The notes under the pieces are model-generated. The model was given only the letters and a program-made list of their open reading frames with translations, did no database searches and was not told where the DNA came from. A stretch of 64,000 nucleotides of DNA from the NCBI GenBank assembly GCA_001298575.1, contig LJCV01000252.1, forward strand, positions 86,576 to 150,575, given 5' to 3'. This document shows, one piece after another, positions 8,907 to 17,471 of this stretch (position 1 is its first letter; the number at the start of each line of letters is the position of its first letter). The DNA is from Actinobacteria bacterium OK074 (GTDB taxonomy: Bacteria; Actinomycetota; Actinomycetes; Streptomycetales; Streptomycetaceae). Made by a program: the position numbers and the translations under genes.

Positions 8907-10055
8907 GTGCGCCGAACCCTGTTCACCGCCGACCACGAGGCGTTCCGCGGCCTGGTGCGGGACTTCGTGGCCGCCGAGGTGGTCCCGCACTACGCCGAGT
9001 GGGAGAAGAGCGGGCGGTTGCCGCGTTCGTTCTTCGAACAGCTCGGCGCGCTGGGCGTGTTGGGGGTGGCGATCCCCGAGGAGTACGGCGGGGCGGGGGT
9101 CGCGGACTACCGCTACAACGTCGTCCTCCAGGAGGAGGCGGCCCGCGCGCTGGTCACGCTCGGCACGGTCCGCACCCAACTCGACGTGATCCTGCCGTAC
9201 TTCCTCGCCTACGCGGACAAGGAGCAGCGCGGACGCTGGTTCCCCGGGCTGGCCTCCGGGAAACTGCTGACGGCGATCGCGATGACGGAACCGGGCACGG
9301 GCTCCGACCTCGCCGGGATCCGCACGACCGCGGTGCGGGACGGGGACGCGTACGTCCTCAACGGGGCGAAGACGTTCATCACCGGCGGGCTGCTCGCCGA
9401 TCTGGTGATCGTGGTGGCGCGGACGTCGACCGACCCGGACGACCGGCGGGCCGGGCTGACCCTGCTGGTCGTCGAGGACGGCATGCCCGGGTTCGGCCGG
9501 GGCCGGGTGCTGGAGAAGCTGGGCATCAAGGTGCAGGACACGGTGGAGCTGGCCTTCGACGACGTCCGGGTGCCGGTGGCGAACCGGCTCGGCGAGGAGG
9601 GCGCGGCCTTCGGCTACCTCGGGCAGAACCTGGCGCAGGAGCGGATGACGGTGGCGGTCGGCTCGGTGGCGCAGGCGCGGGCCGCGCTGGACACGACGGT
9701 CGCGTACGTGAAGGAACGCCAGGTGTTCGGGAAGCCGGTCGCCGGGTTCCAGAACACGAAGTTCGAACTGGCCGCCGTGGCCACGGAGATCGAGGCCGCA
9801 CAGACCATGCTCGACCGGGCCGTGACCGACCTCGTCGACGGGGAGCTGTCCGGCGCGGACGCGGCGAAGGTCAAACTCTTCTGCACCGAGATGCAGGCCC
9901 GTGCCGTGGACCGCTGTCTTCAACTCTTCGGCGGTTACGGCTACATGCTGGAGTATCCGATCGCCCGGCTGTACGCGGACGCGCGCATCACCCGCATCTA
10001 CGCCGGGACGAGCGAGGTCATGAAGGTCATCGTCGCCAAGTCGCTCGGATTGTGA
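8907..10055 (+). CDS. Acyl-CoA dehydrogenase family protein
   Basis: A 382-residue FAD acyl-CoA dehydrogenase, independent of the paired set upstream. Landmarks are AMTEPGTGSDLAGIRT, GAKTFITGG, RQVFGKPVAGFQNTKFELA and the terminal IYAGTSEVMKVIVAKSLGL. As in isovaleryl-type enzymes, Ala follows the Tyr of the last motif, so the catalytic Glu is on another helix. GTG start 11 bases after the thiolase stop, preceded by a GGGAGC ribosome site. It could introduce the first double bond, or act on a branched or cyclic acyl-CoA. Confidence 0.9.
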   Translation: MRRTLFTADHEAFRGLVRDFVAAEVVPHYAEWEKSGRLPRSFFEQLGALGVLGVAIPEEYGGAGVADYRYNVVLQEEAARALVTLGTVRTQLDVILPYFLAYADKEQRGRWFPGLASGKLLTAIAMTEPGTGSDLAGIRTTAVRDGDAYVLNGAKTFITGGLLADLVIVVARTSTDPDDRRAGLTLLVVEDGMPGFGRGRVLEKLGIKVQDTVELAFDDVRVPVANRLGEEGAAFGYLGQNLAQERMTVAVGSVAQARAALDTTVAYVKERQVFGKPVAGFQNTKFELAAVATEIEAAQTMLDRAVTDLVDGELSGADAAKVKLFCTEMQARAVDRCLQLFGGYGYMLEYPIARLYADARITRIYAGTSEVMKVIVAKSLGL

Positions 10056-10064
10056 GGGGGTCCG

Positions 10065-10859
10065 GTGCCGGACAACACGGCTGGTTTTCCAGGGGACTTC
10101 GACGGCAGGGCCGGGGTCTCGTTCGTCGCGGGCGGCACGGGCGCCATCGGTGCGGCCGTGGTCCGGGTGCTGGCCGAGCGGGGCAGCGACATCGCGTTCA
10201 CCTACCGCTCGAACCAGGACGCGGCGGACGAACTCGCCGGTGAGGTCAAGGAGTTGGGGCGCCGTGCGCTCGCCCTGCGGCTGGACCTGACCGACGAGGC
10301 CGCGACCGCTGCCGCTGTCACCGGGTCCGCCGAGGCGTTCGGGGGCCTGCACACCCTCGTCTACGCGGCGGGCCCGCACGTGCCGATGCGGCATCTGAGC
10401 CGGGTGACACCGAGCGAGTACCGGGCCCAACTCGACGCGGACGCGGCCGGGTTCTTCAACCTCGTGCACCCGGCGCTGCCGCTGCTGCGGGCGGGCCGGG
10501 GCAGTGTCGTCGCGGTCACCACCGTGGCCACCCGCCGCTTCCCGGTCCGCGACGGGCTGTCGTCGGGCGTGAAGGGCGCGGTCGAGGCGGTGGCGCGGGC
10601 GCTGGCCGCCGAGGAGGGCCGCTACGGCGTGCGGGTGAACTGTGTCGCGCCCGGCATGCTCACCGACGGCATCGCCGGACGGCTCATCAGCACCGGCGAG
10701 TTGGACGAGGCGGCCCTCGCCGTCACCCGGCGCAACATTCCGTTGCGGCGCTTCGGCAACGCGGCGGACATCGCGGAGGCGGTGGCGTTCCTGGCCTCCG
10801 AGCGGGCGGGGTTCATCACGGGGCAGGCGTTGGGCGTGGACGGCGGGTACAGCGTCTGA
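10065..10859 (+). CDS. SDR-family protein lacking the catalytic Tyr
   Basis: Rossmann-fold short-chain dehydrogenase of 264 residues and FabG-like shape: AGGTGAIGAAVV nucleotide motif, AAGPHVP in place of NNAG, and a terminal ITGQALGVDGGYSV. The expected Ser...Tyr-x3-Lys triad is altered: the segment reads GLSSGVKGAVEA, so Lys is kept but the Tyr position is Ser, and the preceding Ser region is TTVATR. It may be catalytically changed or non-catalytic. Last gene of the operon, 9 bp after the dehydrogenase and convergent with the amidohydrolase downstream. Confidence 0.85.
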   Translation: MPDNTAGFPGDFDGRAGVSFVAGGTGAIGAAVVRVLAERGSDIAFTYRSNQDAADELAGEVKELGRRALALRLDLTDEAATAAAVTGSAEAFGGLHTLVYAAGPHVPMRHLSRVTPSEYRAQLDADAAGFFNLVHPALPLLRAGRGSVVAVTTVATRRFPVRDGLSSGVKGAVEAVARALAAEEGRYGVRVNCVAPGMLTDGIAGRLISTGELDEAALAVTRRNIPLRRFGNAADIAEAVAFLASERAGFITGQALGVDGGYSV

Positions 10860-10886
10860 GAGACGGCCCCGCCTCACAGCCCCGCT

Positions 10887-12170
10887 TCACAGCGGCGTGA
10901 TCGGGCGTCCGTTCACGAAGGCCGCCCGTACCGTGTCGCCGGAGAGCGTGTCCAGGGCCGCGCGCAGGGGGACGTGCAGCAGGCACAGGTCGGCGGGTGC
11001 GCCGACGTCCACTTCCCTTGCGCGGCCCGGGAGTTGGGGTTGTCCGAGGAACAGTCCGAGTGCCGCCCGGCGGTCGATCGCCTCGCCGTCCTCGCGGTCG
11101 GCCGCCGCGCGCATGACCGCCCAGGGGTCGGCGGTGCCGTACGGCGCGTCGGTTCCGGCGGCCACCGGGATGCCGGCCTCGGCGAGGGTGCGGCAGCGGT
11201 AGAGGTGGGCGCGGTCGTCGGCGTCCACGTCGGTGGCGTAGGCGCGGCCCCGTTCGGCGGGGAAGTGCGGCTGGGTCACCACGGTCACGCCGAGCCGTTT
11301 CAGCCACGGGAGCGTCTCGGCGGGGATCACCGAGCCGTGCTCGACGCGGTCGCCGGTGACCGGGCCGGCCTCGTCCAGGGCGAGCAGCGTCACCAGCAGC
11401 TGCACCCGGGTCACGCAGTGGACGGCGACCGGGCGGGGGCGCGACTCGGCGATGGTGTGCGCCAGTTGGTCCGGGGTCGGCAGGGTCGCGTCGTCGAGCA
11501 TCAGCTTCACCGAGCGGTCCACGCTCATCACGACGACCCGCTGCGGGAGCGCCGCCAGGGTCTCGACGAGACCGGCGGCCGGGCGGGGGTCGGCGTTGGT
11601 GAACCCGGTGACCCCGAGGGCGGCGGCGCGGCGGCCCACGCCGGGCAGGTCGAGCGGTACGGGCGGCGCGTGACCGCGCAGCCGCTCGTCCTCCCGCCAG
11701 AACCGCCCGTCGCCGCCCGAGCCGTCCGCCCCGTCGTCCAGCCCCGCCGCCCGCAGCGCCGCGCTGTTCCACACCCACAGCGCCCCCGTGCGGTGCTGCA
11801 CCCGTACCGGGCGGTCGGGCGCGTACCGGTCCAGGACCCGGCGGTCGAGTTCCCCGGCCACGCTCTCGTGGTAGCCGATGGCCCGCACCCACTCCCCCGG
11901 CGGCCCGGCGCGCAGGGCCGCCGCGAAGCCGTCCGGGCCGTCGACGTCCGCGGGGCCGACGCGGACCGACGCGGTCTCGGCGGCCAGCGCCGCCAGGTGC
12001 ACGTGGTGGTCGTGCAGGCCCGGCAGCAACACCCCACCGTGCCCATCCACGTCGGGCCGTCCCACCAGCCGCCGGCCCATCTCGACAACGCGCCCGTCCG
12101 CGACGCGCACGTCCACCCGGCCGTACCGCTCGATCTCGACGTCGTGGAACAGAAAGGGGGTTGACGTCAC
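10887..12170 (-). CDS. YtcJ-like amidohydrolase (amidohydrolase 3 family)
   Basis: A 427-residue metal-dependent hydrolase. Metal and catalytic motifs in order: LPGLHDHHVHL (about 51-61), a Lys in SVKLMLDD, AVHCVT, DRVEHGSVI, and GTDAPYGTADPW. The N-terminal composite beta domain returns at the C-terminus (DLCLLHVPLRAALDTLSGDTVRAAFVNG), as usual for this family. The ATG overlaps the stop of the upstream CoA-transferase-like gene by 4 bp. Family members cleave formamide, imide or carbamate bonds; the substrate here is unknown. It may release an acid from an amide that then enters the adjacent CoA pathway. Confidence 0.87.
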   Translation of the reverse strand: MTSTPFLFHDVEIERYGRVDVRVADGRVVEMGRRLVGRPDVDGHGGVLLPGLHDHHVHLAALAAETASVRVGPADVDGPDGFAAALRAGPPGEWVRAIGYHESVAGELDRRVLDRYAPDRPVRVQHRTGALWVWNSAALRAAGLDDGADGSGGDGRFWREDERLRGHAPPVPLDLPGVGRRAAALGVTGFTNADPRPAAGLVETLAALPQRVVVMSVDRSVKLMLDDATLPTPDQLAHTIAESRPRPVAVHCVTRVQLLVTLLALDEAGPVTGDRVEHGSVIPAETLPWLKRLGVTVVTQPHFPAERGRAYATDVDADDRAHLYRCRTLAEAGIPVAAGTDAPYGTADPWAVMRAAADREDGEAIDRRAALGLFLGQPQLPGRAREVDVGAPADLCLLHVPLRAALDTLSGDTVRAAFVNGRPITPL

Positions 12171-13240
12171 CGGCGGGTCCGGGCGAGTGCGGCGGCGCAG
12201 GCGGCCATGGAGACGTCGAGCAGTTCCCCGCCGCCCGCGGCGAGGGAGCGGGCCACGGCCTCGGCGGCGTACACGCCGGTGACGGGGTCGGCGAGCGCGT
12301 CGCCGAGGAACACCGGGTCGCCGTGCGTGTCGCGTCCGGTCAGGCCGCCCGCGACCGCCGCGTCGTCCCCGAAGGCGATCCGGTCGTCGTCACGGCCGTA
12401 ACCCGTGATGCCGACCCAGACCCGGCCGGGCCGGGCCGCGAGGAACCGTTCGGCGTGGATGCCGAGGCGGCGCAGTGCGCGCGGCCGGGACGCCTCGATG
12501 ACGACGTCGGCCCCGTCCACGGCCTCGGCGAGCGCGTCCGTGGCGAAGTCCACGACCCGGCTGTCGTGGCCGTCGTGCAGCCACCGGTAGAAGGCGGGGT
12601 TCCCGAGCCGGGCGCCGTCGGGTCGTGTGGTGCTCTCCACCTTCAGCACCCGGGCGCCCGCGAGGCCGAGGAGCCGGGCGCACAGCGGGCCCGCCCACAG
12701 CGCCGACAGGTCGACGACCCGGACGTCGGCGAGGGTGCGGACGCGCCGTTCGCCCAGCAGGCGCGCGTGCACGGGCGGGCGGGAGCCGTGGGCGTGGCCG
12801 AGTCCGGCCGCGGCGATGCCGAGCAGTTGGGCGCTCTCGGCGACCTCGGCGGCCGTGCGGCTCCGGGCGGCCGTGCGCAGGGCGTGCAGGTCCTCACCCG
12901 ACGCTCCCAGCAGGGCGAGCAGGGCCGGGAGGGCGGCCGTGTCGTCGGGGCGGGCCAGGTTGACGGCGGCCCAGCCGTCGGCGGTGGCGAGCAGGTGGCA
13001 GGAGCCGCCCGCCGAGGTCCGGCCGGGCGGGGTGTGGCCCATGAGGCGGGCGCGCAGGAAGAGGGCGGTCGGCAGGTGGACCGGCACGCCGGTCAGGCCG
13101 GTGAAGGAGTCGGCGGCCCCGGCGAGCGGCGCCAGTACGGGCTCGACGGCGGCCGTCCAGGACGGCAGTCGCGCCCAGTCCCGGAGGTCCGCGGACCGCC
13201 GAAGATCCGGCCCGTGCCGGAGAGTTCGGTTCTCCACCAC
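12167..13240 (-). CDS. CoA transferase family III protein with apparently permuted halves
   Basis: A 357-residue protein in which the CaiB/BaiF start motif (VRVVDLSALWAGPLCARLLG with GARVLKVES) appears only at residues 173-203, after about 170 residues that include LATADGWAAVNLARPDD, a segment resembling the later half of ordinary members. The nucleophile-type Asp (D318, LADPVTG) lies near the C-terminus and the protein ends at DVSMAACAAALA, where normal members continue. This suggests circular permutation, or an N-terminal fusion with loss of the C-terminal part. GTG at 13240 or 13237; a GGGAGGGG ribosome site lies just upstream. 4-bp overlap with the amidohydrolase. Confidence 0.75.
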   Translation of the reverse strand: MVENRTLRHGPDLRRSADLRDWARLPSWTAAVEPVLAPLAGAADSFTGLTGVPVHLPTALFLRARLMGHTPPGRTSAGGSCHLLATADGWAAVNLARPDDTAALPALLALLGASGEDLHALRTAARSRTAAEVAESAQLLGIAAAGLGHAHGSRPPVHARLLGERRVRTLADVRVVDLSALWAGPLCARLLGLAGARVLKVESTTRPDGARLGNPAFYRWLHDGHDSRVVDFATDALAEAVDGADVVIEASRPRALRRLGIHAERFLAARPGRVWVGITGYGRDDDRIAFGDDAAVAGGLTGRDTHGDPVFLGDALADPVTGVYAAEAVARSLAAGGGELLDVSMAACAAALARTRR

Positions 13241-13307
13241 TCCCCTCCCCCTTCTCTTCGGAGGTGATCCCAAATTACACTCCGGTCCTCGCCGGAGGGA
13301 GATCACC

Positions 13308-14255
13308 GTGGACTCGCCGTTCCTGCTGGTCGACCTGGACCGCACGCCCCTGCCGCCGATCGCGGAGGTCGTGGACCGCGTGGTCGTCGGGGTGGCCGCC
13401 GCGCCGACGTCGGTCACCGAGGGCTGTGACGTCCTCCTCACCGGCGTCGCCGACCCGCCGCGCCCGTGGGTGGGCTGCGCCGACCCGCAGGCCACGGCCG
13501 CACGGCTGGCGTCGGTCGTGGCCGGGCAGCCCGCGGCGGCCGTCGCGCTGGTGCAGGTGCTGCGGATGGGCGTCCGGCTGGCCCCGGCCGAGCGCCTGGT
13601 GGCCGAGTCGCTCGCCTACTCGGCGCTCCAGGGCGGTGCGGGCTTCCGGGCCTGGCTGGCGGCGGCGCCCCGGCGGGTCCCGCGCCCGGCCGACACGCCG
13701 GTGCGGCTGGAGCGCGACGGGGCCCGGCTCACCGTCACCCTGGACCGGCCGTGGGTGCGCAACGCCTTCGACGCGGGCACCCGCGACGCCCTGTGCGAGG
13801 CCCTCTCCGTCGCGGTCGCGGATCCGTCCGTCGAACACGTCGACCTGTACGGCCAGGGGCCCGCCTTCTGCAGCGGCGGCGACCTCGCCGAGTTCGGCAG
13901 CTCCCGCGACACCGCCGCCGCCCACCTGGTGCGGGTGCACCGCAGCCCGGCCGCGCTGTTGCAGCGCTGCGCCGACCGGGTGACGGCCCACCTGCACGGG
14001 GCCTGCGTGGGCGCGGGCATCGAGCTGTCCGCGTTCGCGGGGCGGGTGCTCGCCGCGCCCGACACCGTGGTCCGGCTGCCCGAGGTGGGCATGGGCCTGA
14101 TCCCCGGCGCGGGCGGCACGGCGAGCCTGCCGGTGCGCATCGGCCGCGAGCGTACGGCCCATCTGGCGCTGTCGGGCGACGAGTTGACCGCCGCGGAGGC
14201 GCTGCGCTGGGGGCTGGTCGACGCGGTGGTGCCCGCCGCGGCGGCCGTCGTCTGA
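13308..14255 (+). CDS. Enoyl-CoA hydratase/isomerase with an extra N-terminal domain
   Basis: A 315-residue protein. Residues about 130-310 form a crotonase domain (QGPAFCSGGDLAEF; ACVGAGIELSAFA; PEVGMGLIPGAGGTASLP), which keeps a Glu in the PEVGMGLIPGAGG motif and so fits hydration. The first 125 residues are not a standard part of the family and look helical (PQATAARLASVVAGQPAAAV). The GTG start at 13308 has GGAGGGA seven bases upstream. It diverges from the permuted CoA transferase across a 67-bp gap, so the two sides probably share control. Confidence 0.85.
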   Translation: MDSPFLLVDLDRTPLPPIAEVVDRVVVGVAAAPTSVTEGCDVLLTGVADPPRPWVGCADPQATAARLASVVAGQPAAAVALVQVLRMGVRLAPAERLVAESLAYSALQGGAGFRAWLAAAPRRVPRPADTPVRLERDGARLTVTLDRPWVRNAFDAGTRDALCEALSVAVADPSVEHVDLYGQGPAFCSGGDLAEFGSSRDTAAAHLVRVHRSPAALLQRCADRVTAHLHGACVGAGIELSAFAGRVLAAPDTVVRLPEVGMGLIPGAGGTASLPVRIGRERTAHLALSGDELTAAEALRWGLVDAVVPAAAAVV

Positions 14256-14270
14256 CCGCCCCCGCGGCCG

Positions 14271-14930
14271 TCAGGCGGTCGCGCCGCGCAGGACGGCGAA
14301 CACGTCCCGGTGGTCGGTGCCGTCCGGCGCGTGCCAGCCCGCGGTCACGTGGCCCAGGGCGTCCGTCGTGACCGCCGCCCCGAGCAGCCGCGTGACGTCG
14401 ACGGTCACGGGCCCGCCGGTCGAGGTCGTGATGGCGAGCCGGGTGCCGTCCTTGCCGTGCGTGACGGTCGTGGACTCGACGCCGGAGGCCACGGCACCGC
14501 CCGTGAACGCGAAGGCGACGGACGGGTCGGGCGTGTCGCTCACGCTCTGCATCTGGGGCTCGCCCCGCCCCTGGAGCAGCGCCAGCAGTCCGGCGACGAC
14601 CACCGGGTCGTGCGTGCCGTCGTAGATCCAGCGCAGGCCGAGCACCCCGTGCTCGGAGGTGCCGACGAGGGCGGACTCCTCGACGCCGTCCAGGCGCTCG
14701 GCGCGGTAGCTGAGCGGGACGTGGTACGAGACCGGGTGCGCGCCCGACTCGTCGGTGACCACCATGAACTCGATGCCGACCGCGCCCTCCGGGTCGTCGA
14801 GCCGGAAGCCGCCGGTCCGCGACAGGACGGGCGCGTCGGCCGTGCCCGTGTACCACGGCTGTGCGGGGAGCCAGGGGGTGAGGAGTTCCAGCTTGGTGGG
14901 CTTCATGGTGGTGCGGTGAATGATGGACAT
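14271..14930 (-). CDS. Maltokinase N-terminal cap-like (CG0192-type) protein
   Basis: A 219-residue actinobacterial protein starting MSIIHRTTMKPTKLELLTPW followed by LPAQPWY, the signature of the maltokinase N-cap domain found alone in CG0192-related proteins. In maltokinase this cap precedes the kinase fold; here no kinase follows, so no catalytic role can be claimed. The ATG at 14930 has GGGGGAG upstream and is favoured over in-frame codons further out, where the sequence loses coding character. Convergent with the hydratase on the left (15-bp gap). Confidence 0.8.
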   Translation of the reverse strand: MSIIHRTTMKPTKLELLTPWLPAQPWYTGTADAPVLSRTGGFRLDDPEGAVGIEFMVVTDESGAHPVSYHVPLSYRAERLDGVEESALVGTSEHGVLGLRWIYDGTHDPVVVAGLLALLQGRGEPQMQSVSDTPDPSVAFAFTGGAVASGVESTTVTHGKDGTRLAITTSTGGPVTVDVTRLLGAAVTTDALGHVTAGWHAPDGTDHRDVFAVLRGATA

Positions 14931-15082
14931 GGCTTCATGATCTCCCCCGCCGGGCGAGGGGCTCCACCCGTTTCGGCACTTCGGGGCCCCCGCGCACCCC
15001 GTATGGGCCGACACACACGCAACTCGGCCGACACACACGTAACTTGGGCCTCGGCACACACGCCTCACAGAACTCGCCTAGC

Positions 15083-15508
15083 ATGAGGCCCGTGAACCAC
15101 CCCGAGCAGCGTTCCGGACGACCGCCCGCGTGGCGGTGGCGGGTGTTGCTCGTGCTCGCGCTGCTGACCGGGCTCTTCGGCATGCACGCCCTCACGGTGG
15201 CGGGAGCGGTGCCCGACCCGGGCCACATGGCGCCCATGGCGGCGGCAGCCCCGGCCGAGGCCCCGTCGGCGTCCACGGCGACCGGCTGCGGTGGCTGTGC
15301 CGGCGGCTGCGGCACCGGACACGTCCAACACGCCGACTCCACCTGCGCCTCGGGCGCCGTGAACGGCGCTCCCGCCCTGCCTCCGCTCGTCGCGGACCCG
15401 GTGGCCGCGGCCGACACGCCCGAGGCCGTGCGCTCGCTCACGGTCGGTGCCCCGGACGGCGGCCGTGCGCCACCCTCCCTCGCCGAACTCCAACTCCTGC
15501 GGATCTAG
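15083..15508 (+). CDS. DUF6153-type small Cys/His membrane-anchored protein
   Basis: About 141 residues: a basic N-terminus, one hydrophobic segment (WRVLLVLALLTGLFGMHALTV), an exported linker with a Cys-rich patch (TGCGGCAGGCGTGHVQHAD then C), and the terminal motif RAPPSLAELQLLRI typical of the actinobacterial DUF6153 family. Function is unknown, but such proteins often sit beside copper or periplasmic DUF305 genes, as here (127 bp upstream of one). A GTG at 15092 is an alternative start. Confidence 0.75.
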   Translation: MRPVNHPEQRSGRPPAWRWRVLLVLALLTGLFGMHALTVAGAVPDPGHMAPMAAAAPAEAPSASTATGCGGCAGGCGTGHVQHADSTCASGAVNGAPALPPLVADPVAAADTPEAVRSLTVGAPDGGRAPPSLAELQLLRI

Positions 15509-15635
15509 AGGCAGTCGCCGCACCACGCCCCGTCCCGGCGCGGTGCCCGTCAGTACGCCTTGCCGCCCTGATCCACAACACCCGCCGTGCGCCGCCGACT
15601 TCGCGCACGCGCATCGCACCAGCAGGAGTTCACGC

Positions 15636-16265
15636 ATGACCACTCGCACTCTCGCGCGCCGTGCCGCCCTCGTGGCCGTGGCCGCCACCGCCGCTCTCAC
15701 CCTGGCCGCCTGCGGCGACGACAACTCCGGTTCCACCGCGGGCAGTTCGCCGTCGGCGAGCGCCGAGGCCGGCGCGCACAACGCGCAGGACGTCAGCTTC
15801 GCGCAGGGCATGATCCCGCACCACCAGCAGGCCGTCACGATGGCCGCGCTCGCCGCCGACCGGGCCTCGTCGTCCCAGGTCAAGGAGCTGGCCGCGCGCA
15901 TCGAGAAGGCTCAGGGCCCGGAGATCTCGACCATGACGGGCTGGCTGAAGGCGTGGGGCGAGGACGTGCCCGACGCGTCGGCGTCCGACTCCTCGATGCC
16001 GGGCATGGACCACTCCTCCGGCATGTCGAGCATGCCCGGCATGATGACCGACGCCGACATGGCCGGGCTGGAGAAGATGTCCGGCACGGACTTCGACAAG
16101 ATGTTCCTCACCATGATGGTCGAGCACCACAAGGGTGCCGTGGAGATGGCCACCACGGAGAAGCAGAAGGGGCGTTACGGCGCCGCCACGTCCATGGCCG
16201 ACGACATCGTCAGCACCCAGACCGCCGAGATCAAGGAGATGAACAAGCTCCTCGGCAAGGGCTGA
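15636..16265 (+). CDS. DUF305 lipoprotein, Met/His-rich
   Basis: A 209-residue exported lipoprotein. The signal peptide ends in the lipobox LTLAAC. The mature part has two DUF305 repeats, marked by MIPHHQQAVTMAALA and MMVEHHKGAVEMATTE, separated by a Met-rich stretch (SSMPGMDHSSGMSSMPGMM). DUF305 is a ferritin-like four-helix fold, often associated with copper handling at the cell surface; Met/His wealth fits metal binding. The ATG at 15636 has AGGAG seven bases upstream. Likely same transcription unit as the DUF6153 gene. Confidence 0.87.
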   Translation: MTTRTLARRAALVAVAATAALTLAACGDDNSGSTAGSSPSASAEAGAHNAQDVSFAQGMIPHHQQAVTMAALAADRASSSQVKELAARIEKAQGPEISTMTGWLKAWGEDVPDASASDSSMPGMDHSSGMSSMPGMMTDADMAGLEKMSGTDFDKMFLTMMVEHHKGAVEMATTEKQKGRYGAATSMADDIVSTQTAEIKEMNKLLGKG

Positions 16266-16376
16266 TCGCCGACGAGGGGGTGCCCGCAGCCCATGGGCCA
16301 GGCCCGGGCCCGTAGGCCCGTGCGCAGCGGCGCCCCCTCCCCCGGCCTCGGCTTCGAAAAGCCCCGGGCCCCGCCC

Positions 16377-17471
16377 TCAGTCCCGCCGCGCCAGCACCCG
16401 GTACGCGTTCGACACCCGCAGCCGGTGCGACAGCGGTCGTACGGCGAAGCGGTCGAGGAGCGTGCCGAGGATGAAGAACGGCACGGCGGCCAGCAGCACC
16501 GCGCCGCGCAGGAAACGCTTGAAGCCGTTCGGCGGTTTCGCCAGCCACGGCACGTCCTCGCGCGGGGCCGCGGCGTCCACCGCGAGCCAGGTGGCGGCGA
16601 GCAGGTCGACCGGGTCGTGCGGCTCGGCGTGCTGTTCGCCGACCACCGTGAAGCCCAGCTGGGCCAGCCGGCGGCGCAGGTTGCCGACGGGCACGAAGTT
16701 CAGGTGCTGCGGCTGGAGCCAGGGCAGCCACCAGCGGCCGAGCAGGCGGGCGTAGCGGCTCTCGGGGTCGGGGACCTCGATGAGCAGGTGGCCGCCGGGG
16801 CGGATCGTCTGCCAGGCGGCGCGCAGTTCGCGGTCGGGGTCGGTGCTGTGCTCCAGGTAGTGGAACATGCTCACGACGTCGTAGCGGCCGGCGATCTCCG
16901 GGGCCAGTTCGGGGAAGCTGCCGCGGTAGCCGCGCTCCACCCGGCCCTCGCGCTCGGCGAGTTCGACGCCGTCGGTGAAGTCGAGCCCGTCGAACGTCGT
17001 GCCGGGGTGGACGGCGCGGGCGGCCTCGCAGAAATGGCCGTGGCCGGTGCCGACGTCCAGCCAGTTCTTGGGGGTGGGGTCGTGCGGCAGCATGGACTCG
17101 GCGCGCCCCCGGTACATGTCGGTGCGGCCCTCGAAGGTCTTGCCGCGCTCCTGCTCGCCGAGGCCGTCGTAGAAGTCCCGGTAGTAGAACTCCAGGCCGG
17201 CCTCGTTCAGGCGCGGGTTCTGGAAGGTGTGTCCGCAGTCCTCGCAGCGGTCCAGGACGAAGCGGCCCGGCTTGTGCTGGAGCAGGTCGGTGGTGCGCAG
17301 CCGGGTCTTCAGCCGGGAGGAGTCGCACCAGGGGCAGGCGGTGCGCCGGGGTTCGAAGAACCGTTCGGTGCCGGCGGCCAGGTCGGCCGAGTAGCCGGGG
17401 CGCAGGGCGGCGACCTGCGCGGCGCGGTCGGGGGCCGCTGGTGGGGCGGTTGGCTCGGGGGTGTCGCTCAC
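16377..17471 (-). CDS. SAM-dependent methyltransferase with N-terminal zinc ribbon
   Basis: A 364-residue protein. Residues 40-85 carry a zinc ribbon (C46-x2-C49 and C76-x2-C79). A class I methyltransferase core follows with WLDVGTGHGHF (137-147), DGLDFTDGVELAEREG, and DVVSMFHYLEHSTDPDRELR, then a hydrophobic C-terminal segment (FLRGAVLLAAVPFFILGTLL) that may attach it to the membrane. This layout is seen in methyltransferases working on lipid-linked or sugar substrates. GTG start, 4-bp overlap with the glycosyltransferase upstream. Last gene of the PKS operon; it may methylate the sugar or aglycone. Confidence 0.85.
   Translation of the reverse strand: MSDTPEPTAPPAAPDRAAQVAALRPGYSADLAAGTERFFEPRRTACPWCDSSRLKTRLRTTDLLQHKPGRFVLDRCEDCGHTFQNPRLNEAGLEFYYRDFYDGLGEQERGKTFEGRTDMYRGRAESMLPHDPTPKNWLDVGTGHGHFCEAARAVHPGTTFDGLDFTDGVELAEREGRVERGYRGSFPELAPEIAGRYDVVSMFHYLEHSTDPDRELRAAWQTIRPGGHLLIEVPDPESRYARLLGRWWLPWLQPQHLNFVPVGNLRRRLAQLGFTVVGEQHAEPHDPVDLLAATWLAVDAAAPREDVPWLAKPPNGFKRFLRGAVLLAAVPFFILGTLLDRFAVRPLSHRLRVSNAYRVLARRD

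Noticed and set aside
16306..16319. GGGCC-CGTA-GGCCC hairpin as bidirectional terminator between the DUF305 gene and the methyltransferase
   Set aside because: Only a 5-bp stem in very GC-rich DNA; similar small dyads occur by chance throughout.
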